A DNA stretch of 64,000 nt, taken from positions 3,472,001 to 3,536,000 of the forward strand of contig NZ_CP037858.1 of assembly GCF_006974125.1 (NCBI RefSeq). The letters are read 5' to 3'. Each line of letters opens with the position of its first letter. Within the stretch, counting starts at the first letter, position 1. The notes under the pieces are model-generated. The model did no database searches. It worked only from the letters and a program-made list of their open reading frames with translations, and was not told the origin of the DNA. The stretch is from Stenotrophomonas maltophilia (lineage in GTDB: Bacteria > Pseudomonadota > Gammaproteobacteria > Xanthomonadales > Xanthomonadaceae). Positions 44,533 to 53,815 of this stretch are shown one piece after another. The position numbers and the translations under genes are program-made.

Positions 44533-45723
44533 TCAGGCGGCGTCGATGGCGTTCAGGGTGAGCTGGCGTGCCCGCTGGTCGGCGGACAACAGGACCTCCA
44601 GTGTATCGGCTGCTTGCGTCGGCAGTGTTGAAAGAGCGTTAGCAACCAACTCCGGGATGGTCAGGAAACCGATCCGGCCCTGAAGAAATGCTGAAACCGC
44701 CTCTTCATTGGCGGCGTTCAGCACCGCCGGGGCGGTGCCACCGGCCTGCATCGCCTGCCACGCAAGCGCCAGGCAGGGGAAGGCGTCGGTGTCAGGCGCC
44801 TCGAAATCCAGCCGGCCCTGCGCCAGCAGGTCCAGCCCGGCCACGCCTGATTCGATGCGCTGCGGCCAGCCCAGGCCGACCGCCAGGGTGGTGCGCATGT
44901 CCGGCAGGCCCATCTGGGCCAGGGTGGAGCCGTCGACGAACTCGACCAGCGAATGCACCAGGCTCTGCGGGTGCACCAGTACCTCGATGCGCTCGCCGGG
45001 CACCGCGAACAGGTGATGGGCCTCGATCACTTCAAGGCCCTTGTTCATCAACGTCGCCGAATCGACCGAGATCTTCGGGCCCATCGACCACTTCGGGTGG
45101 GCCACGGCCTGGGCCGGGGTGACCTCGGCCAGCTCGGCGCGGCTGCGGCCGCGGAACGGGCCACCCGACGCGGTCAGCAGGATCCGGCGCACGCCGGCGC
45201 CGTCGATGCTGGCGTCGCGCGAACGCAGGCACTGGAAGATCGCGCTGTGCTCGCTGTCGATCGGAATGATCTCGGCGCCGGCGCGCTCGGCGGTGCGGGT
45301 CAGCAGTTCACCGGCCAGGACCAGCGATTCCTTGTTGGCCAGCAGGATGCGCTTGCCGGCCGCAGCGGCGGCGAGGGTCGAGGACAGCCCTGCAGCACCG
45401 ACAATGGCTGCGACGACGGTGTCGCAGGCATCGCTTGCTGCCAGCTGGTCCAGTGCGGCATGACCGGCGTGGGCCTCGGTGGACAGCCCGGCATCGCGCA
45501 GGCCGTCGCGCAGTTCGGTGAACAGCGCTTCGTCGGCGATGACCGCGTGCGCGGGCTTGTGCTGTCGGCACAGCGCAAGCAGCGCCTGCACCTGGCGGCC
45601 GGCGGCCAGCACCGTGGCCTGGTAGCGCTGCGGGTGGCGGGCGATCACGTCCAGCGTGGAGGCACCAATCGAGCCGGTGGCGCCGTATACGGCGACCCGG
45701 CGCAGGTCTGCGACAGCTTTCAT
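44533..45723 (-). CDS. dxr: 1-deoxy-D-xylulose-5-phosphate reductoisomerase
   Basis: A 396-residue NADPH enzyme that makes 2-C-methyl-D-erythritol 4-phosphate, the first committed step of the MEP isoprenoid pathway. Visible landmarks are [16 protein letters not shown] (nucleotide binding), [24 protein letters not shown], and TASGGPFRG with the metal-binding Glu/Asp region. It supplies isoprenoids used by UppS, encoded two genes upstream. It starts two bases after the cdsA stop, so it is in the same operon. Confidence 0.96.
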   Translation of the reverse strand: MKAVADLRRVAVYGATGSIGASTLDVIARHPQRYQATVLAAGRQVQALLALCRQHKPAHAVIADEALFTELRDGLRDAGLSTEAHAGHAALDQLAASDACDTVVAAIVGAAGLSSTLAAAAAGKRILLANKESLVLAGELLTRTAERAGAEIIPIDSEHSAIFQCLRSRDASIDGAGVRRILLTASGGPFRGRSRAELAEVTPAQAVAHPKWSMGPKISVDSATLMNKGLEVIEAHHLFAVPGERIEVLVHPQSLVHSLVEFVDGSTLAQMGLPDMRTTLAVGLGWPQRIESGVAGLDLLAQGRLDFEAPDTDAFPCLALAWQAMQAGGTAPAVLNAANEEAVSAFLQGRIGFLTIPELVANALSTLPTQAADTLEVLLSADQRARQLTLNAIDAA

Positions 45724-45725
45724 GG

Positions 45726-46562
45726 TCAGAACCCGAAGATTTCCTTGCCCAGCGCGAACACCGGCACGGCGGCGAGGACGCCGTCGACGCGGTCGAGCAC
45801 GCCACCATGGCCCGGAATCAGGTTGCCCGAGTCCTTGGCACCGGCGTGGCGCTTGATCAGGCTTTCGAACAGATCACCCAGCACAGACGCGAATACGGCC
45901 ACCACCGAGGTGATCAGCAGGCCCGGCAGGTGCGCGATGTCGATGCCGGCCAGCCAGCCCAGGCCGAGGGCCACGCCGACACCAGCCAGCAGGCCGCCGA
46001 ACAGGCCTTCCCAGGTCTTGTTGGGGCTGATCCGCGGCGCCAGCTTGTGCTTGCCGAAGTGACGGCCGGCGAAATAGGCGCCCGAATCGGCTGCCCAGAC
46101 GAGTGCCAGTGCCGCCAGCAGCCACAGGTGGCCCTGCTTGCCCGGCGGGTCACCGCCGGCGTGGATCAGCACCAGCGCAGCCCAGGCAGGAACGATGGCC
46201 AGGGTGCCGGCCAGCATCTTCACGATCCGGGAGGGGGCCGTCGGCTGGGCGCCGAAGTTGAAGAAGCGCAGCCAGACCAGCGCCGCCAGCCACCAGGCGA
46301 CACCCGCCAATGTGGTGATCTGGAACAGCACCAGCGTGCTGCCATCGGCCCACACCAGCAGCACCATCAACAGCAGGTTCAGCACCAGCAGCACGGTGCG
46401 CGCGAGGGTGTCTTCGATGCCGGCCAGCTTGAGCCATTCCCACAGGCCGATCAGCAGCACGGCGGCGGCGGCGGCGGCCAGCCATTGCGTCGGCAGCAGC
46501 AGGATCGCGGCAATGGCGACCGGCGCCATGATCAGCGCGGCGAGGACTCGGGTCTTGGTCAT
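45726..46562 (-). CDS. cdsA: Phosphatidate cytidylyltransferase
   Basis: A 278-residue inner-membrane enzyme that makes CDP-diacylglycerol, the branch point of phospholipid synthesis. About eight membrane helices are seen. The family signature is clear in the second half: [17 protein letters not shown], then [17 protein letters not shown] and [13 protein letters not shown] 46562 overlaps the uppS stop by four bases; the frame is open further upstream but there it only shadows uppS. Confidence 0.95.
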   Translation of the reverse strand: MTKTRVLAALIMAPVAIAAILLLPTQWLAAAAAAVLLIGLWEWLKLAGIEDTLARTVLLVLNLLLMVLLVWADGSTLVLFQITTLAGVAWWLAALVWLRFFNFGAQPTAPSRIVKMLAGTLAIVPAWAALVLIHAGGDPPGKQGHLWLLAALALVWAADSGAYFAGRHFGKHKLAPRISPNKTWEGLFGGLLAGVGVALGLGWLAGIDIAHLPGLLITSVVAVFASVLGDLFESLIKRHAGAKDSGNLIPGHGGVLDRVDGVLAAVPVFALGKEIFGF

Positions 46563-47326
46563 GGGCTGGAGGTCTCGGTGGCCAGTGCGGCGATCTGGGC
46601 GCTGGTCAGGCCGAAACGACGCTCGCGGCTGCCATAGGCATCCAGCGCCTGCTGCAGCAGGTCGGCATCGAAGTCCGGCCACAGCGCCTCGGTGAACCAC
46701 AGCTCGGTGTAGGCCAGCTGCCACAGCAGGAAGTTGCTGATGCGGGTGTCGCCACCGGTGCGGATGAACAGATCCGGCGGCGGCAGGTCGGCCAGGGCCA
46801 CCTGGCTGCCCAGCAGCGATTCGTCGATCTGTTCGGGCAGCAGGCGGCCTGCGGCGACTTCAGCGGCCAGCGCGCGCGCGGCACGGGCGATGTCCTGGCG
46901 CCCGCCGTAACTGGCGGCGATCGACAGGGTCAGAGTGGTGTTGTCGGCGGTGCGCTGCTCGGCCAGCTGCATGCGGCTGACCAGTCCGGCACCGAAGCGC
47001 TCGCGTTCGCCGATGAAGCGTACGCGCACGCCACGCCGGTGCAGTTCGTCCACTTCGCGATCGAGCGCGCCAAGGAACAGCTTCATCAGGGCGTCGACTT
47101 CTTCCTGCGGCCGGCCCCAGTTCTCGCTGGAAAACGCGAACAGGGTCAGCGCCGGAATGCCCAGTTCAAGGCAGCGCTCGATGGTGCGGTTGACCGCGCG
47201 CGCGCCAGCACGGTGGCCGATCACGCGCGGGCGGCGGCGCTGCTGTGCCCAGCGCCCGTTGCCATCCATGATGATGGCAACGTGGCGGGGCAGGGCGGCC
47301 GGCAACGGAGGCGGGACTGAAGGCAT
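46559..47326 (-). CDS. uppS: Undecaprenyl diphosphate synthase
   Basis: A 255-residue cis-prenyltransferase that makes the C55 carrier lipid for peptidoglycan and O-antigen. Motifs are HVAIIMDGNGRWAQ (catalytic Asp), GHRAGARAVNRTIERC, TLFAFSSENWGRP and FIRTGGDTRISNFLLWQLAYTEL (region ~190-215), followed by LWPDFD. It lies five bases after frr and overlaps cdsA by four. Confidence 0.96.
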   Translation of the reverse strand: MPSVPPPLPAALPRHVAIIMDGNGRWAQQRRRPRVIGHRAGARAVNRTIERCLELGIPALTLFAFSSENWGRPQEEVDALMKLFLGALDREVDELHRRGVRVRFIGERERFGAGLVSRMQLAEQRTADNTTLTLSIAASYGGRQDIARAARALAAEVAAGRLLPEQIDESLLGSQVALADLPPPDLFIRTGGDTRISNFLLWQLAYTELWFTEALWPDFDADLLQQALDAYGSRERRFGLTSAQIAALATETSSP

Positions 47327-47331
47327 CGACT

Positions 47332-47886
47332 TCAGACCGACAGCAGTTCTTTTTCCTTGTCGGCGACGACCTTGTCGACGTCCTTGATGTTGGCGTCGGT
47401 CAGCTTCTGGATGTCGTCTTCGCCGCGCTTCTTTTCGTCTTCGCTGATCGCCTTGTCCTTGACCAGCTTGGCGATTTCCTTGTTCGCGTCCTGACGGATG
47501 TTGCGGATCGCGATCTTGGCGCCTTCGCCTTCCTTCTGCACCTGCTTGGCCAGTTCCTTGCGGCGCTCTTCGGTCGGCGGCGGCATGTTGATGCGGATCG
47601 CGGTGCCCAGCGTGTTCGGGGTGAACTCGGCATTGTAGAGACCCTTTTCGATCTCCTTGATCATGCCCTTGTCGAACGGGGTGACCAGCAGCGAGTGCGC
47701 GTCGGCATTGGAGATCGAGGCAACCTGGTTCAGCGGGGTGCTGGCATTGCCGTAGGCATTGACCGTCACGCGGTCCAGCAGGGCCGGCGTGGCACGCCCG
47801 GTCCGGATGGAGGTGAGGGTGTGCTTCAGAGCGTCGATGCTCTTGGCCATGCGCGTCTGCGCGTTGTTCTTGATGTCGTTGAGCAT
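47332..47886 (-). CDS. frr: Ribosome recycling factor
   Basis: A 184-residue protein that, with EF-G, splits the post-termination ribosome. The sequence fits the family throughout: RMAKSIDALKHTLTSIRTGRA, LLDRVTVNAYG, TPLNQVASISNADA and VQKEGEGAKIAIRNIRQDAN. A TATAAT sits 33-38 bases upstream of the ATG (47919-47924 on the minus strand) without a good -35. Beyond it is a CCGGGCC/GGCCCGG hairpin (47943-47962) near the end of pyrH. This suggests a separate promoter for frr-uppS-cdsA-dxr, not proven. Confidence 0.96.
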   Translation of the reverse strand: MLNDIKNNAQTRMAKSIDALKHTLTSIRTGRATPALLDRVTVNAYGNASTPLNQVASISNADAHSLLVTPFDKGMIKEIEKGLYNAEFTPNTLGTAIRINMPPPTEERRKELAKQVQKEGEGAKIAIRNIRQDANKEIAKLVKDKAISEDEKKRGEDDIQKLTDANIKDVDKVVADKEKELLSV

Positions 47887-47982
47887 CGCCCGGTCCTGGA
47901 TGTATCTGGAATCGGGCGATTATAGGCGAATACGGGACGCTGCCGGGCCTGAATCGGCCCGGTTGTCGCCGCGCGCTCAGGC

Positions 47983-48711
47983 TCAGGCCGGATCGCGGCC
48001 CTGGACGAGGGTGCCGATGTTCTCGCCGTTGAGGATCTTCAGCAGCTCGCCCGGCTGGCCCATGTCGAACACGCGCATCGGCAGGTCGCTGTCGCGGGCC
48101 AGTGCGAAGGCGGCGGTATCCATCACTTCCAGGCCGCGGCGGATCACTTCGTCGTAGCTCAGGCTGTCGAAGCGGACCGCATCGCTGTGCTTGTTCGGGT
48201 CCTTGTCGTACACGCCGTCGACCTTGGTGGCCTTGAGCAGCAGGTCGGCGCCGATCTCGATCGCGCGCAGGGCGGCACCGGAGTCGGTGGTGAAGAACGG
48301 GCTGCCGACGCCGGCGGCGAAGATCACCAGTCGGCCCTTTTCAAGGTGGCGGATGGCGCGGCGGCGGATGTAGTCCTCGCACACGTCGTTGATCTTGATC
48401 GCGCTCATCACGCGGGCCTTGGCGCCCAGCTTCTCCAGGGCGTCCTGCATGGCCAGGGCGTTGATGACGGTGGCCAGCATGCCCATCTGGTCGCCGGTGA
48501 CCCGGTCCATGCCGCCCGCGGCCAGGCCAGCCCCGCGGAAGATGTTGCCGCCGCCGATCACCAGCGCCACTTCGGCACCGGCCTGCTGGGCTTCGATGAC
48601 CTCACGGGCCAGGCGGTTGATGATCTTCGGGTCGATGCCGTAGTCCTCATCTCCCATCAGCGCCTCCCCGGACAGTTTCAGAAGGATGCGGCGATAGGCG
48701 AGCTTGGACAT
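47983..48711 (-). CDS. pyrH: UMP kinase
   Basis: A 242-residue hexameric kinase that makes UDP from UMP, feeding RNA and UDP-sugar synthesis. Landmarks are [20 protein letters not shown] at the N-terminus, [14 protein letters not shown], and [20 protein letters not shown] with [15 protein letters not shown] 48711. In E. coli pyrH follows tsf directly; here an HDOD-GGDEF gene is inserted between tsf and pyrH. Confidence 0.96.
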   Translation of the reverse strand: MSKLAYRRILLKLSGEALMGDEDYGIDPKIINRLAREVIEAQQAGAEVALVIGGGNIFRGAGLAAGGMDRVTGDQMGMLATVINALAMQDALEKLGAKARVMSAIKINDVCEDYIRRRAIRHLEKGRLVIFAAGVGSPFFTTDSGAALRAIEIGADLLLKATKVDGVYDKDPNKHSDAVRFDSLSYDEVIRRGLEVMDTAAFALARDSDLPMRVFDMGQPGELLKILNGENIGTLVQGRDPA

Positions 48712-48807
48712 GGGGACCTCGGGTGCGTGGAAATCGCGGGCGATTCTACGCGCATGCGGCGTCAGGCCATAGTGTTTTGTGCACTGCGGCGTAAAATCCC
48801 GGCGTTC

Positions 48808-48825
48808 GCCCCGGTCATCCGGGGC
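48808..48825 (-). terminator. Short hairpin after the HDOD-GGDEF gene
   Basis: GCCCCGG and CCGGGGC pair perfectly around a 4-base loop, about 8 bases past the stop of the HDOD-GGDEF gene and ahead of pyrH. No U run follows, so it is a weak terminator at best. Confidence 0.4.
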
Positions 48826-48832
48826 TTCCCGT

Positions 48833-50371
48833 TCAGCCCAGCTCGGCGCCGGCGGTCGCTGACAGCTCGTCGTGGCCGAGGGCGCCGGGGGAGCGCGCGA
48901 TCACCCGGTTGCGGCCGAGGTTCTTGGAGCGGTACAGCACGTCGTCGGCGGCGCGCAGCAGGTCCTGCACGTCGGCGAAGCGTTCGTAGCCGCCCTGGGT
49001 GGCGACGCCGGCGGAGAAGGTGACGAACAGCGGGCCGCCTTCCAGCTCGGCCATCGGCGTGGCGACGATGTTGGCCAGCACCCGGCGGATCACGTCCAGT
49101 GCCACCGTTTCGCTGGTGTTGGGCAGCAGCGCGACGAACTCCTCGCTGCCGAAGCGGGCCACGGTGTCGCTGTTGCGCAGCTGGCCCTGGAGCTTGCCGG
49201 CGAAGGCGCGCAGCACCTCGTCGCCGGTCAGGTGGCCGTGGGCGTCATTGATTTTCTTGAAGTCGTCCAGGTCGATGAAGGCCACCGACAGTGGCCAGCC
49301 CTGGCGCCCGGCGCGCAGGAACTCCTGCTCCAGCACCGCTTCCAGCTGGCGCCGGTTGAGCACGCCGGTGAGGGCATCACGATGGGCCTGGTCTGCCAGG
49401 CGCTTGGCCCGGGCTTCGAATTCGTCGGCGCGGCGACGGGCCTGGTCGGCATCCTGCAGCTCGCGCAGGTTGCGCAGGGTTGCCAGCTCCTGCGCGTGGT
49501 CGATCAGTTCGCGCACCCGCGAGGGGGAATTCAGGCCGGCCTCGAACAGGCTGGCGATGTCCGGCAGCGCCTCGCTGATGCGGGTCAGGACCTGGTCGAA
49601 ACGGGCGCTGTCCAGTTCAAGGCGGTCATGCACCTGCTGCAGGGCGCGTTCGCGGGCGGCATCGGCGTCATCATCCAGCCAGATGTCGGCCACCGCGCCG
49701 GACAGCTGCACGCAGGCCTGGAACGGCGATTCTGCGGCGTCCAGGTCTTCGCTGTGGCTGATGCTTTCCACCAGGTAGCGCGGCAGGCCCCACTGCTCGG
49801 CCACCCAGGCGCCCACCTCGGCGTGACTGCAGCCCAGTTCGTCACGCTCGCGCGCGACCAGATCGATGTTGTCGCGCGCTTCGCGCAGCAACGGCAGGTA
49901 GCGCTCCGATTCGGCCTGGGCCAGGCACAGTACGCCCAGGTCCTGCAGCAGGCCGGCCAGCATCAGTTCTTCCAGCCGGCGCAGGCCGCGGGCCTGGCCC
50001 AGCTGGCTGGCGGCCAGTGCGCTGAGGATGCTGCGCTTCCAGGCACGTTGGCGCAGGTCGTGGTCGGCGCCGGTACCGCCGGTCAGTCCCTGGGTGACGG
50101 TGAAGCCGAGGGCCAGGCTGATCGTGGCATTCAGCCCGAGCATGGTCAGTGCCTGGCCGAGGTTCTCGATCCGGCGGCGGCTGGCGTACAGCGGCGAATT
50201 GGCGATGCGCAGCATGCGAGCACTCAGCGCCATGTCGATGGCGATGATGTCGGCGGCGGTGGCGATATCCGCTTCCGGGTCCTGTGCCAGTTCGATGATG
50301 CGCAGGGCAATACCGGGTGGCGAGGGCAGGTTGCGGCAGAGCGCCAGGGCAGCTGTCAGCTCGGGAGGCAT
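48833..50371 (-). CDS. HDOD-GGDEF signalling protein
   Basis: A 512-residue soluble protein. The N-terminal HDOD domain (~15-205, [20 protein letters not shown] and [20 protein letters not shown]) is followed by a helical linker with a likely coiled coil (~290-330, [20 protein letters not shown]). A GGDEF domain starts at [13 protein letters not shown]. The active motif reads GSEEF (~435) instead of GG(D/E)EF, while the RNSD inhibitory site is intact. So it could be a c-di-GMP receptor or a weak cyclase. It is inserted between tsf and pyrH, which are neighbours in most gammaproteobacteria. Its regulation was not seen. Confidence 0.87.
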   Translation of the reverse strand: MPPELTAALALCRNLPSPPGIALRIIELAQDPEADIATAADIIAIDMALSARMLRIANSPLYASRRRIENLGQALTMLGLNATISLALGFTVTQGLTGGTGADHDLRQRAWKRSILSALAASQLGQARGLRRLEELMLAGLLQDLGVLCLAQAESERYLPLLREARDNIDLVARERDELGCSHAEVGAWVAEQWGLPRYLVESISHSEDLDAAESPFQACVQLSGAVADIWLDDDADAARERALQQVHDRLELDSARFDQVLTRISEALPDIASLFEAGLNSPSRVRELIDHAQELATLRNLRELQDADQARRRADEFEARAKRLADQAHRDALTGVLNRRQLEAVLEQEFLRAGRQGWPLSVAFIDLDDFKKINDAHGHLTGDEVLRAFAGKLQGQLRNSDTVARFGSEEFVALLPNTSETVALDVIRRVLANIVATPMAELEGGPLFVTFSAGVATQGGYERFADVQDLLRAADDVLYRSKNLGRNRVIARSPGALGHDELSATAGAELG

Positions 50372-50581
50372 GTCGGGTCGTTCAATTCCATTGGGACAAG
50401 AATACCTAGGAATGCATCACAGTCCGCGATTTTCGTTCCTGCTAAATGACTGTTGATTCCCTGTGCCGAGTATCGGCTTGATTCGCGCGCAACGCAAAGG
50501 TGCCGGTGTGCCCGGCGCCGGCGTGCGCACCGAGGGTGCGCACCCACGGTTGGAACATGGGCCTCCCATTGTCCCGGGCAT

Positions 50582-50610
50582 AAAAAAAGAGCCGCGGTTT
50601 CCCGCGGCTC
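50582..50610 (-). terminator. Rho-independent terminator of rpsB-tsf
   Basis: On the minus strand GAGCCGCGG and CCGCGGCTC form a perfect 9-bp stem with a 4-base loop, followed by seven T residues. It lies about 33 bases after the tsf stop. This is the clearest intrinsic terminator in the window. Confidence 0.92.
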
Positions 50611-50642
50611 CTTCTGGTCGTTTCACGGCCCGAGGGCTGGAA

Positions 50643-51518
50643 TCAGACCTGCATCGCCTTGGCAACTTCGGCGGCGTAGTCTTCCACCACCTTCTCGATG
50701 CCTTCGCCGACGATCAGCAGCTGGAAGCCAGCCACGTCGGCACCGGCGGCCTTGACCACCTGCTCGACAGTGGTGTCGCCCAGCACGTAGGTCTGGCCGT
50801 ACAGGGTCACGTCGCTGACGATCTTGTTGATCTTGCCGCTGATGATCTTTTCCAGGATCTCGGCCGGCTTGGCCTTGTCCTTTTCGGACATCTTGGCCAG
50901 CTCGATTTCCTTTTCCTTCTCGACGAACTCGGCCGGGACGTCCGCAGCCTTGTTGTGCGGCGGCTTCAGGGCAGCCACGTGCATGGCCAGGCCACGGGCC
51001 AGCTCGACGTCGCCGCCGACCAGGTCGACCAGCACGCCAACCTTGCCGTTGGTGTGGACGTAGGCGCCGATGGTGTTGTTGCCATCAACCTTCACCATGC
51101 GACGGATCTGGATGTTCTCACCCAGGGTCTGCACGGCGGTGGCGCGGGCTTCTTCAACGGTGCGGCCATCGGCCAGCTTGGCAGCCTTCACGGCTTCGAC
51201 GTCGCTGGCGCCCGATGCCAGGGCGGCAGCGGCGACGGCGTTGACGAAGGACTTGAAGTTGTCATCGTTGGCGACGAAGTCGGTTTCCGAGTTGACTTCG
51301 ACCAGCACGGCCTTGCCGCCGTCCTGGGCCAGGCCCAGACGGCCTTCGGCGGCCACGCGGTCAGCCTTCTTGTCGGCCTTGGCGGCGCCGGACTTGCGCA
51401 TGGCTTCAGCAGCAGCGTCGATGTCGCCGTTGGCTTCAGTGAGCGCCTTCTTGCATTCCATCATGCCGGCGCCGGTGCGCTCGCGCAGTTCCTTGACCAG
51501 GGAAGCAGTGATTTCCAC
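50643..51518 (-). CDS. tsf: Translation elongation factor Ts
   Basis: A 291-residue factor that releases GDP from EF-Tu. The N-terminal UBA-like module ([20 protein letters not shown]) and [14 protein letters not shown] in the core are diagnostic. The start is GTG 51518 with GAGGT eight bases upstream, which matches the family N-terminus after loss of one residue. It is the second gene of the rpsB-tsf operon, ending at a strong terminator. Confidence 0.97.
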   Translation of the reverse strand: MEITASLVKELRERTGAGMMECKKALTEANGDIDAAAEAMRKSGAAKADKKADRVAAEGRLGLAQDGGKAVLVEVNSETDFVANDDNFKSFVNAVAAAALASGASDVEAVKAAKLADGRTVEEARATAVQTLGENIQIRRMVKVDGNNTIGAYVHTNGKVGVLVDLVGGDVELARGLAMHVAALKPPHNKAADVPAEFVEKEKEIELAKMSEKDKAKPAEILEKIISGKINKIVSDVTLYGQTYVLGDTTVEQVVKAAGADVAGFQLLIVGEGIEKVVEDYAAEVAKAMQV

Positions 51519-51610
51519 GGGATTACCTCACGAAAGAAAGGGGTAGGGCCGGCATGGTGGCCGGCCCGTGTGACACGGTCCTGTCACGCGCCAAGGGCTG
51601 CGCGCAGGGA

Positions 51611-51633
51611 GGGTGGACGCCGGGCGTCCACCC
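51611..51633 (-). promoter_or_regulatory. Hairpin between rpsB and tsf
   Basis: GGGTGGACGCC and GGCGTCCACCC are perfectly complementary with a single base between them. The hairpin begins 12 bases past the rpsB stop within the 126-base gap before tsf. A second stem, GGCCGGC/GCCGGCC, lies nearer tsf. It resembles an attenuator or processing site that would lower tsf relative to rpsB; inference. Confidence 0.5.
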
Positions 51634-51644
51634 CGGGGCCTGGA

Positions 51645-52451
51645 TCAGGCCTGGGCGTCGTCGCCCTTCTTGGCAGCCTTCTTGGCCGGAGCGCGGCGGG
51701 CCGGCTTCTCTTCGCCTTCGGCAGCGGCTTCAGCGAACTCTTCCTCGCGCACCGAAGCGGCGTGCGGGGCAGCGGCCTTGCCTTCCAGCACGGCATCGGC
51801 AGCGGCGCGGGCGTACAGCTGCACAGCGCGGATGGCGTCGTCGTTGCCCGGGATGGCGTAGTCCACCAGTTCCGGGTTGTAGTTGGTGTCGACCACGGCG
51901 ATGACCGGGATGCCCAGCTTCTTGGCTTCCTTGATCGCGATGTCTTCGTGGCCGATGTCGATCACGAAGATGGCGTCCGGCAGACGGTTCATGTCCTTGA
52001 TGCCGCCCAGCGAGGCTTCCAGCTTGTCGCGCTCGCGACGCAGGCCCAGCACTTCGTGCTTGACCAGCTTCTCGAAGGTGCCGTCGGTTTCACCGGCTTC
52101 CAGTTCCTTGAGGCGGGCAACCGACTGCTTGACGGTACGGAAGTTGGTCAGGGTGCCGCCCAGCCAACGCTGGTTCATGAACGGCATGCCGCAACGCTCG
52201 GCTTCTTCCTTGATGGTTTCGCGGGCGCTGCGCTTGGTGCCCAGGAACAGGACGGTGCCGCGCTTCTGGGCCACCGACGAGATGAAGTTCATCGCGTCGT
52301 TGAACAGCGGGACGGTCTTTTCCAGGTTGATGATGTGGATCTTGCCGCGGGCGCCGAAGATGTACGGAGCCATCTTCGGGTTCCAGTAGCGGGTCTGGTG
52401 GCCGAAGTGGACGCCGGCTTCCAGCATCTGACGCATGGTGACCTGGGGCAT
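51645..52451 (-). CDS. rpsB: 30S ribosomal protein S2
   Basis: A 268-residue ribosomal protein. The family start [20 protein letters not shown] and the [15 protein letters not shown] segment are clear. It is about 27 residues longer than E. coli S2 because of a C-terminal acidic then Lys/Ala-rich tail ([20 protein letters not shown]). ATG 52451 has AGGAG upstream. A TATAAT promoter lies about 220 bases before it. Confidence 0.97.
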   Translation of the reverse strand: MPQVTMRQMLEAGVHFGHQTRYWNPKMAPYIFGARGKIHIINLEKTVPLFNDAMNFISSVAQKRGTVLFLGTKRSARETIKEEAERCGMPFMNQRWLGGTLTNFRTVKQSVARLKELEAGETDGTFEKLVKHEVLGLRRERDKLEASLGGIKDMNRLPDAIFVIDIGHEDIAIKEAKKLGIPVIAVVDTNYNPELVDYAIPGNDDAIRAVQLYARAAADAVLEGKAAAPHAASVREEEFAEAAAEGEEKPARRAPAKKAAKKGDDAQA

Positions 52452-52670
52452 TGCAATACTCCTGATATGGAACCAGCGATTCCGCCCGCGGGGATAGGTA
52501 TGCGGGACGCGTGGAAGCGCGATCGGTTCCGGGGTTGGGCTTCCCTGTTGCCTCCGTGGCCGAACTCCTTGCGGAGCACCCCGGCACGGATGGGGGCAGC
52601 AGGTGTGGATTCACCGGTGACGTCCGGTGTGGACGGGCTCCCGCGCACGCAGGCGGCAGGAATCCGGTCG
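52452..52670 (-). promoter_or_regulatory. Long 5' leader of rpsB
   Basis: About 210 bases separate the promoter from the rpsB ATG and contain no gene. In E. coli and relatives the rpsB leader binds S2 and represses rpsB-tsf; the length and position here fit such a leader, but I did not derive its fold. Confidence 0.5.
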
Positions 52671-52700
52671 ATTATAGCCCGCTCGGTGCGCTGGCTGCAA
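52671..52700 (-). promoter_or_regulatory. Sigma-70 promoter for rpsB-tsf
   Basis: On the minus strand TTGCAG (52695-52700) and TATAAT (52671-52676) are separated by 18 bases. The -10 is a perfect consensus. The promoter overlaps the 3' end of the second chaperone gene (stop at 52672). Confidence 0.75.
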
Positions 52701-53370
52701 TTGCCGGGTCTGGAGCGACCAGATCGACCACGCGGCCATCCTGCAGCAGGGCCTGGAAATGACCGCCGGCGTAGCCATCAGGGTGGGCGGGCAGGGCCCA
52801 GCGGCGCTCACGGCCGGCCAGCAGATAGCCGGCAAGCCCCGGCAGCAGCAGGGTGCGTCGGCCGTCGCTGGCGATGTAGGCGAGATCGTTCAGGCGTGCG
52901 TGCAGGGTACCGGCGTTGTTCATTCGCAGGACGGTATGCGACTGGCCAGGTTCAATCCATGCATGCAGCCGCGGCTGGGTCATTGGTGTGGCGTGCCCGC
53001 GGAACAACGGCAGCGAATAACGCTGCAGGCCTGGCGTGGTGGGGGCCAGGACGATCCGATAGGCCTGTTCACCGGCAGCGGGTGCCGGCTGGCGTGGCAG
53101 CAGCCAGATGCGCTGGCGGATGCCGGGCGGGATGTCGAGCTGGGTCGGGCTGGCGACAACCTGGTCGGTGGGACGCAGCACTTCGGCGTCGGTCTGCTGT
53201 TCCCACGCCATGATCTGCACCCGGCCCTGCCAGCGGCCGGGACCGGGGTTGTAGAGCCACAGTTCGCCCTGACCACCTTCGGCGGGCAGTTGCAGTGTGG
53301 TCGGCAACAGGTCCAGTGCCGCGGCAGGCAACGCCAGCAGCATCGCCAGCAGAGTCAGAAGTGCCCGCAT
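52672..53370 (-). CDS. Second PapD-like pilus chaperone
   Basis: A 232-residue periplasmic protein with a signal peptide (LLTLLAMLLALPAAALD). The PapD-type N-terminal Ig domain is seen in LDLLPTTLQLPAEGGQGELWLYN and IPPGIRQRIWLLPRQPAP, with the strand that would donate to subunits in PGLQRYSLPLFRG. It is more diverged than the operon chaperone at 57236-57985. ATG 53370 shares one base with the stop of the mini-subunit gene (TGATG), so both are translated together. It may serve that mini-subunit specifically. The stop lies within the rpsB promoter. Confidence 0.78.
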   Translation of the reverse strand: MRALLTLLAMLLALPAAALDLLPTTLQLPAEGGQGELWLYNPGPGRWQGRVQIMAWEQQTDAEVLRPTDQVVASPTQLDIPPGIRQRIWLLPRQPAPAAGEQAYRIVLAPTTPGLQRYSLPLFRGHATPMTQPRLHAWIEPGQSHTVLRMNNAGTLHARLNDLAYIASDGRRTLLLPGLAGYLLAGRERRWALPAHPDGYAGGHFQALLQDGRVVDLVAPDPAIAASAPSGL

Positions 53371-53615
53371 CAGTAGATGACGGTCACGGCGGACGTCGAG
53401 TCTTCGTCGTCGGCGGGAGGTGCGAGCTCGCGGACCTGGGGAGGCAGTTGCGGTGCGTCGCTGCGCTGGTGGGGGGCGGGGCAGTGGGCGCTGCCGGGAT
53501 CATCGCGGCAGGCTTCGACCACGGTCAGGCGAATCTGCAGCGGCGCGGGACTGGGTTCAGCCCACGCCGGCGTGCTGGCGACCAGCATCGCCCCGATCAG
53601 AATTGCGCGAACCAC
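53370..53615 (-). CDS. Mini spore-coat-U-like pilus subunit
   Basis: An 81-residue exported protein. A signal peptide (VVRAILIGAMLVASTPAWA) is followed by LQIRLTVVEACRDDPGSAHC, a Pro/Asp-rich middle (PQLPPQVRELAPPADDEDS) and an ending of SAVTVIY. The beginning and the VTVxY end match the first and last strands of spore coat U (SCPU) pilins, but the ~100 residues between are missing, leaving a short acidic linker. GTG 53615 is the only start that gives a signal peptide; its Shine-Dalgarno is weak. It is coupled to the second chaperone. It may be a terminator or regulator of the pilus, or a decayed pilin. Confidence 0.6.
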   Translation of the reverse strand: MVRAILIGAMLVASTPAWAEPSPAPLQIRLTVVEACRDDPGSAHCPAPHQRSDAPQLPPQVRELAPPADDEDSTSAVTVIY

Positions 53616-53718
53616 CTGCCAACCACCGTGCTGAAAGATATCGCTGCGCGGTATCGGCTGGATCGGCCGAATCTGTAGAGCTGTCAGTCGGCTGCTCCTG
53701 GCGCAGGCGTGATGCGCG

Positions 53719-53742
53719 CATCCACGCATGGCGTGGATCTAC
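53719..53742 (-). repeat. CTAC-ended palindrome (ATCCACGC core)
   Basis: CATCCACGCATGGCGTGGATCTAC reads on the minus strand as a GTAG-headed palindrome, in the gap between the mini-subunit and the tip adhesin gene. A further diverged unit (GGTGCCGACCGTTGGTCGGC) follows at 53784-53812. Confidence 0.65.
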
Positions 53743-53783
53743 GGAAACCCGCCCCGGTGGGCGTCGAACGTCCGAAACCTGCC

Positions 53784-53812
53784 TGGTGGGTGCCGACCGT
53801 TGGTCGGCACGC
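53784..53812 (+). repeat. Diverged GTAGGTGCCAACC-type palindrome
   Basis: TGGGTGCCGACCGTTGGTCGGCAC is a near-perfect palindrome of the same type as the units at 27111-27250, with a GTGG head instead of GTAG. It ends just before the tip adhesin stop. Confidence 0.55.
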
Positions 53813-53815
53813 AGG

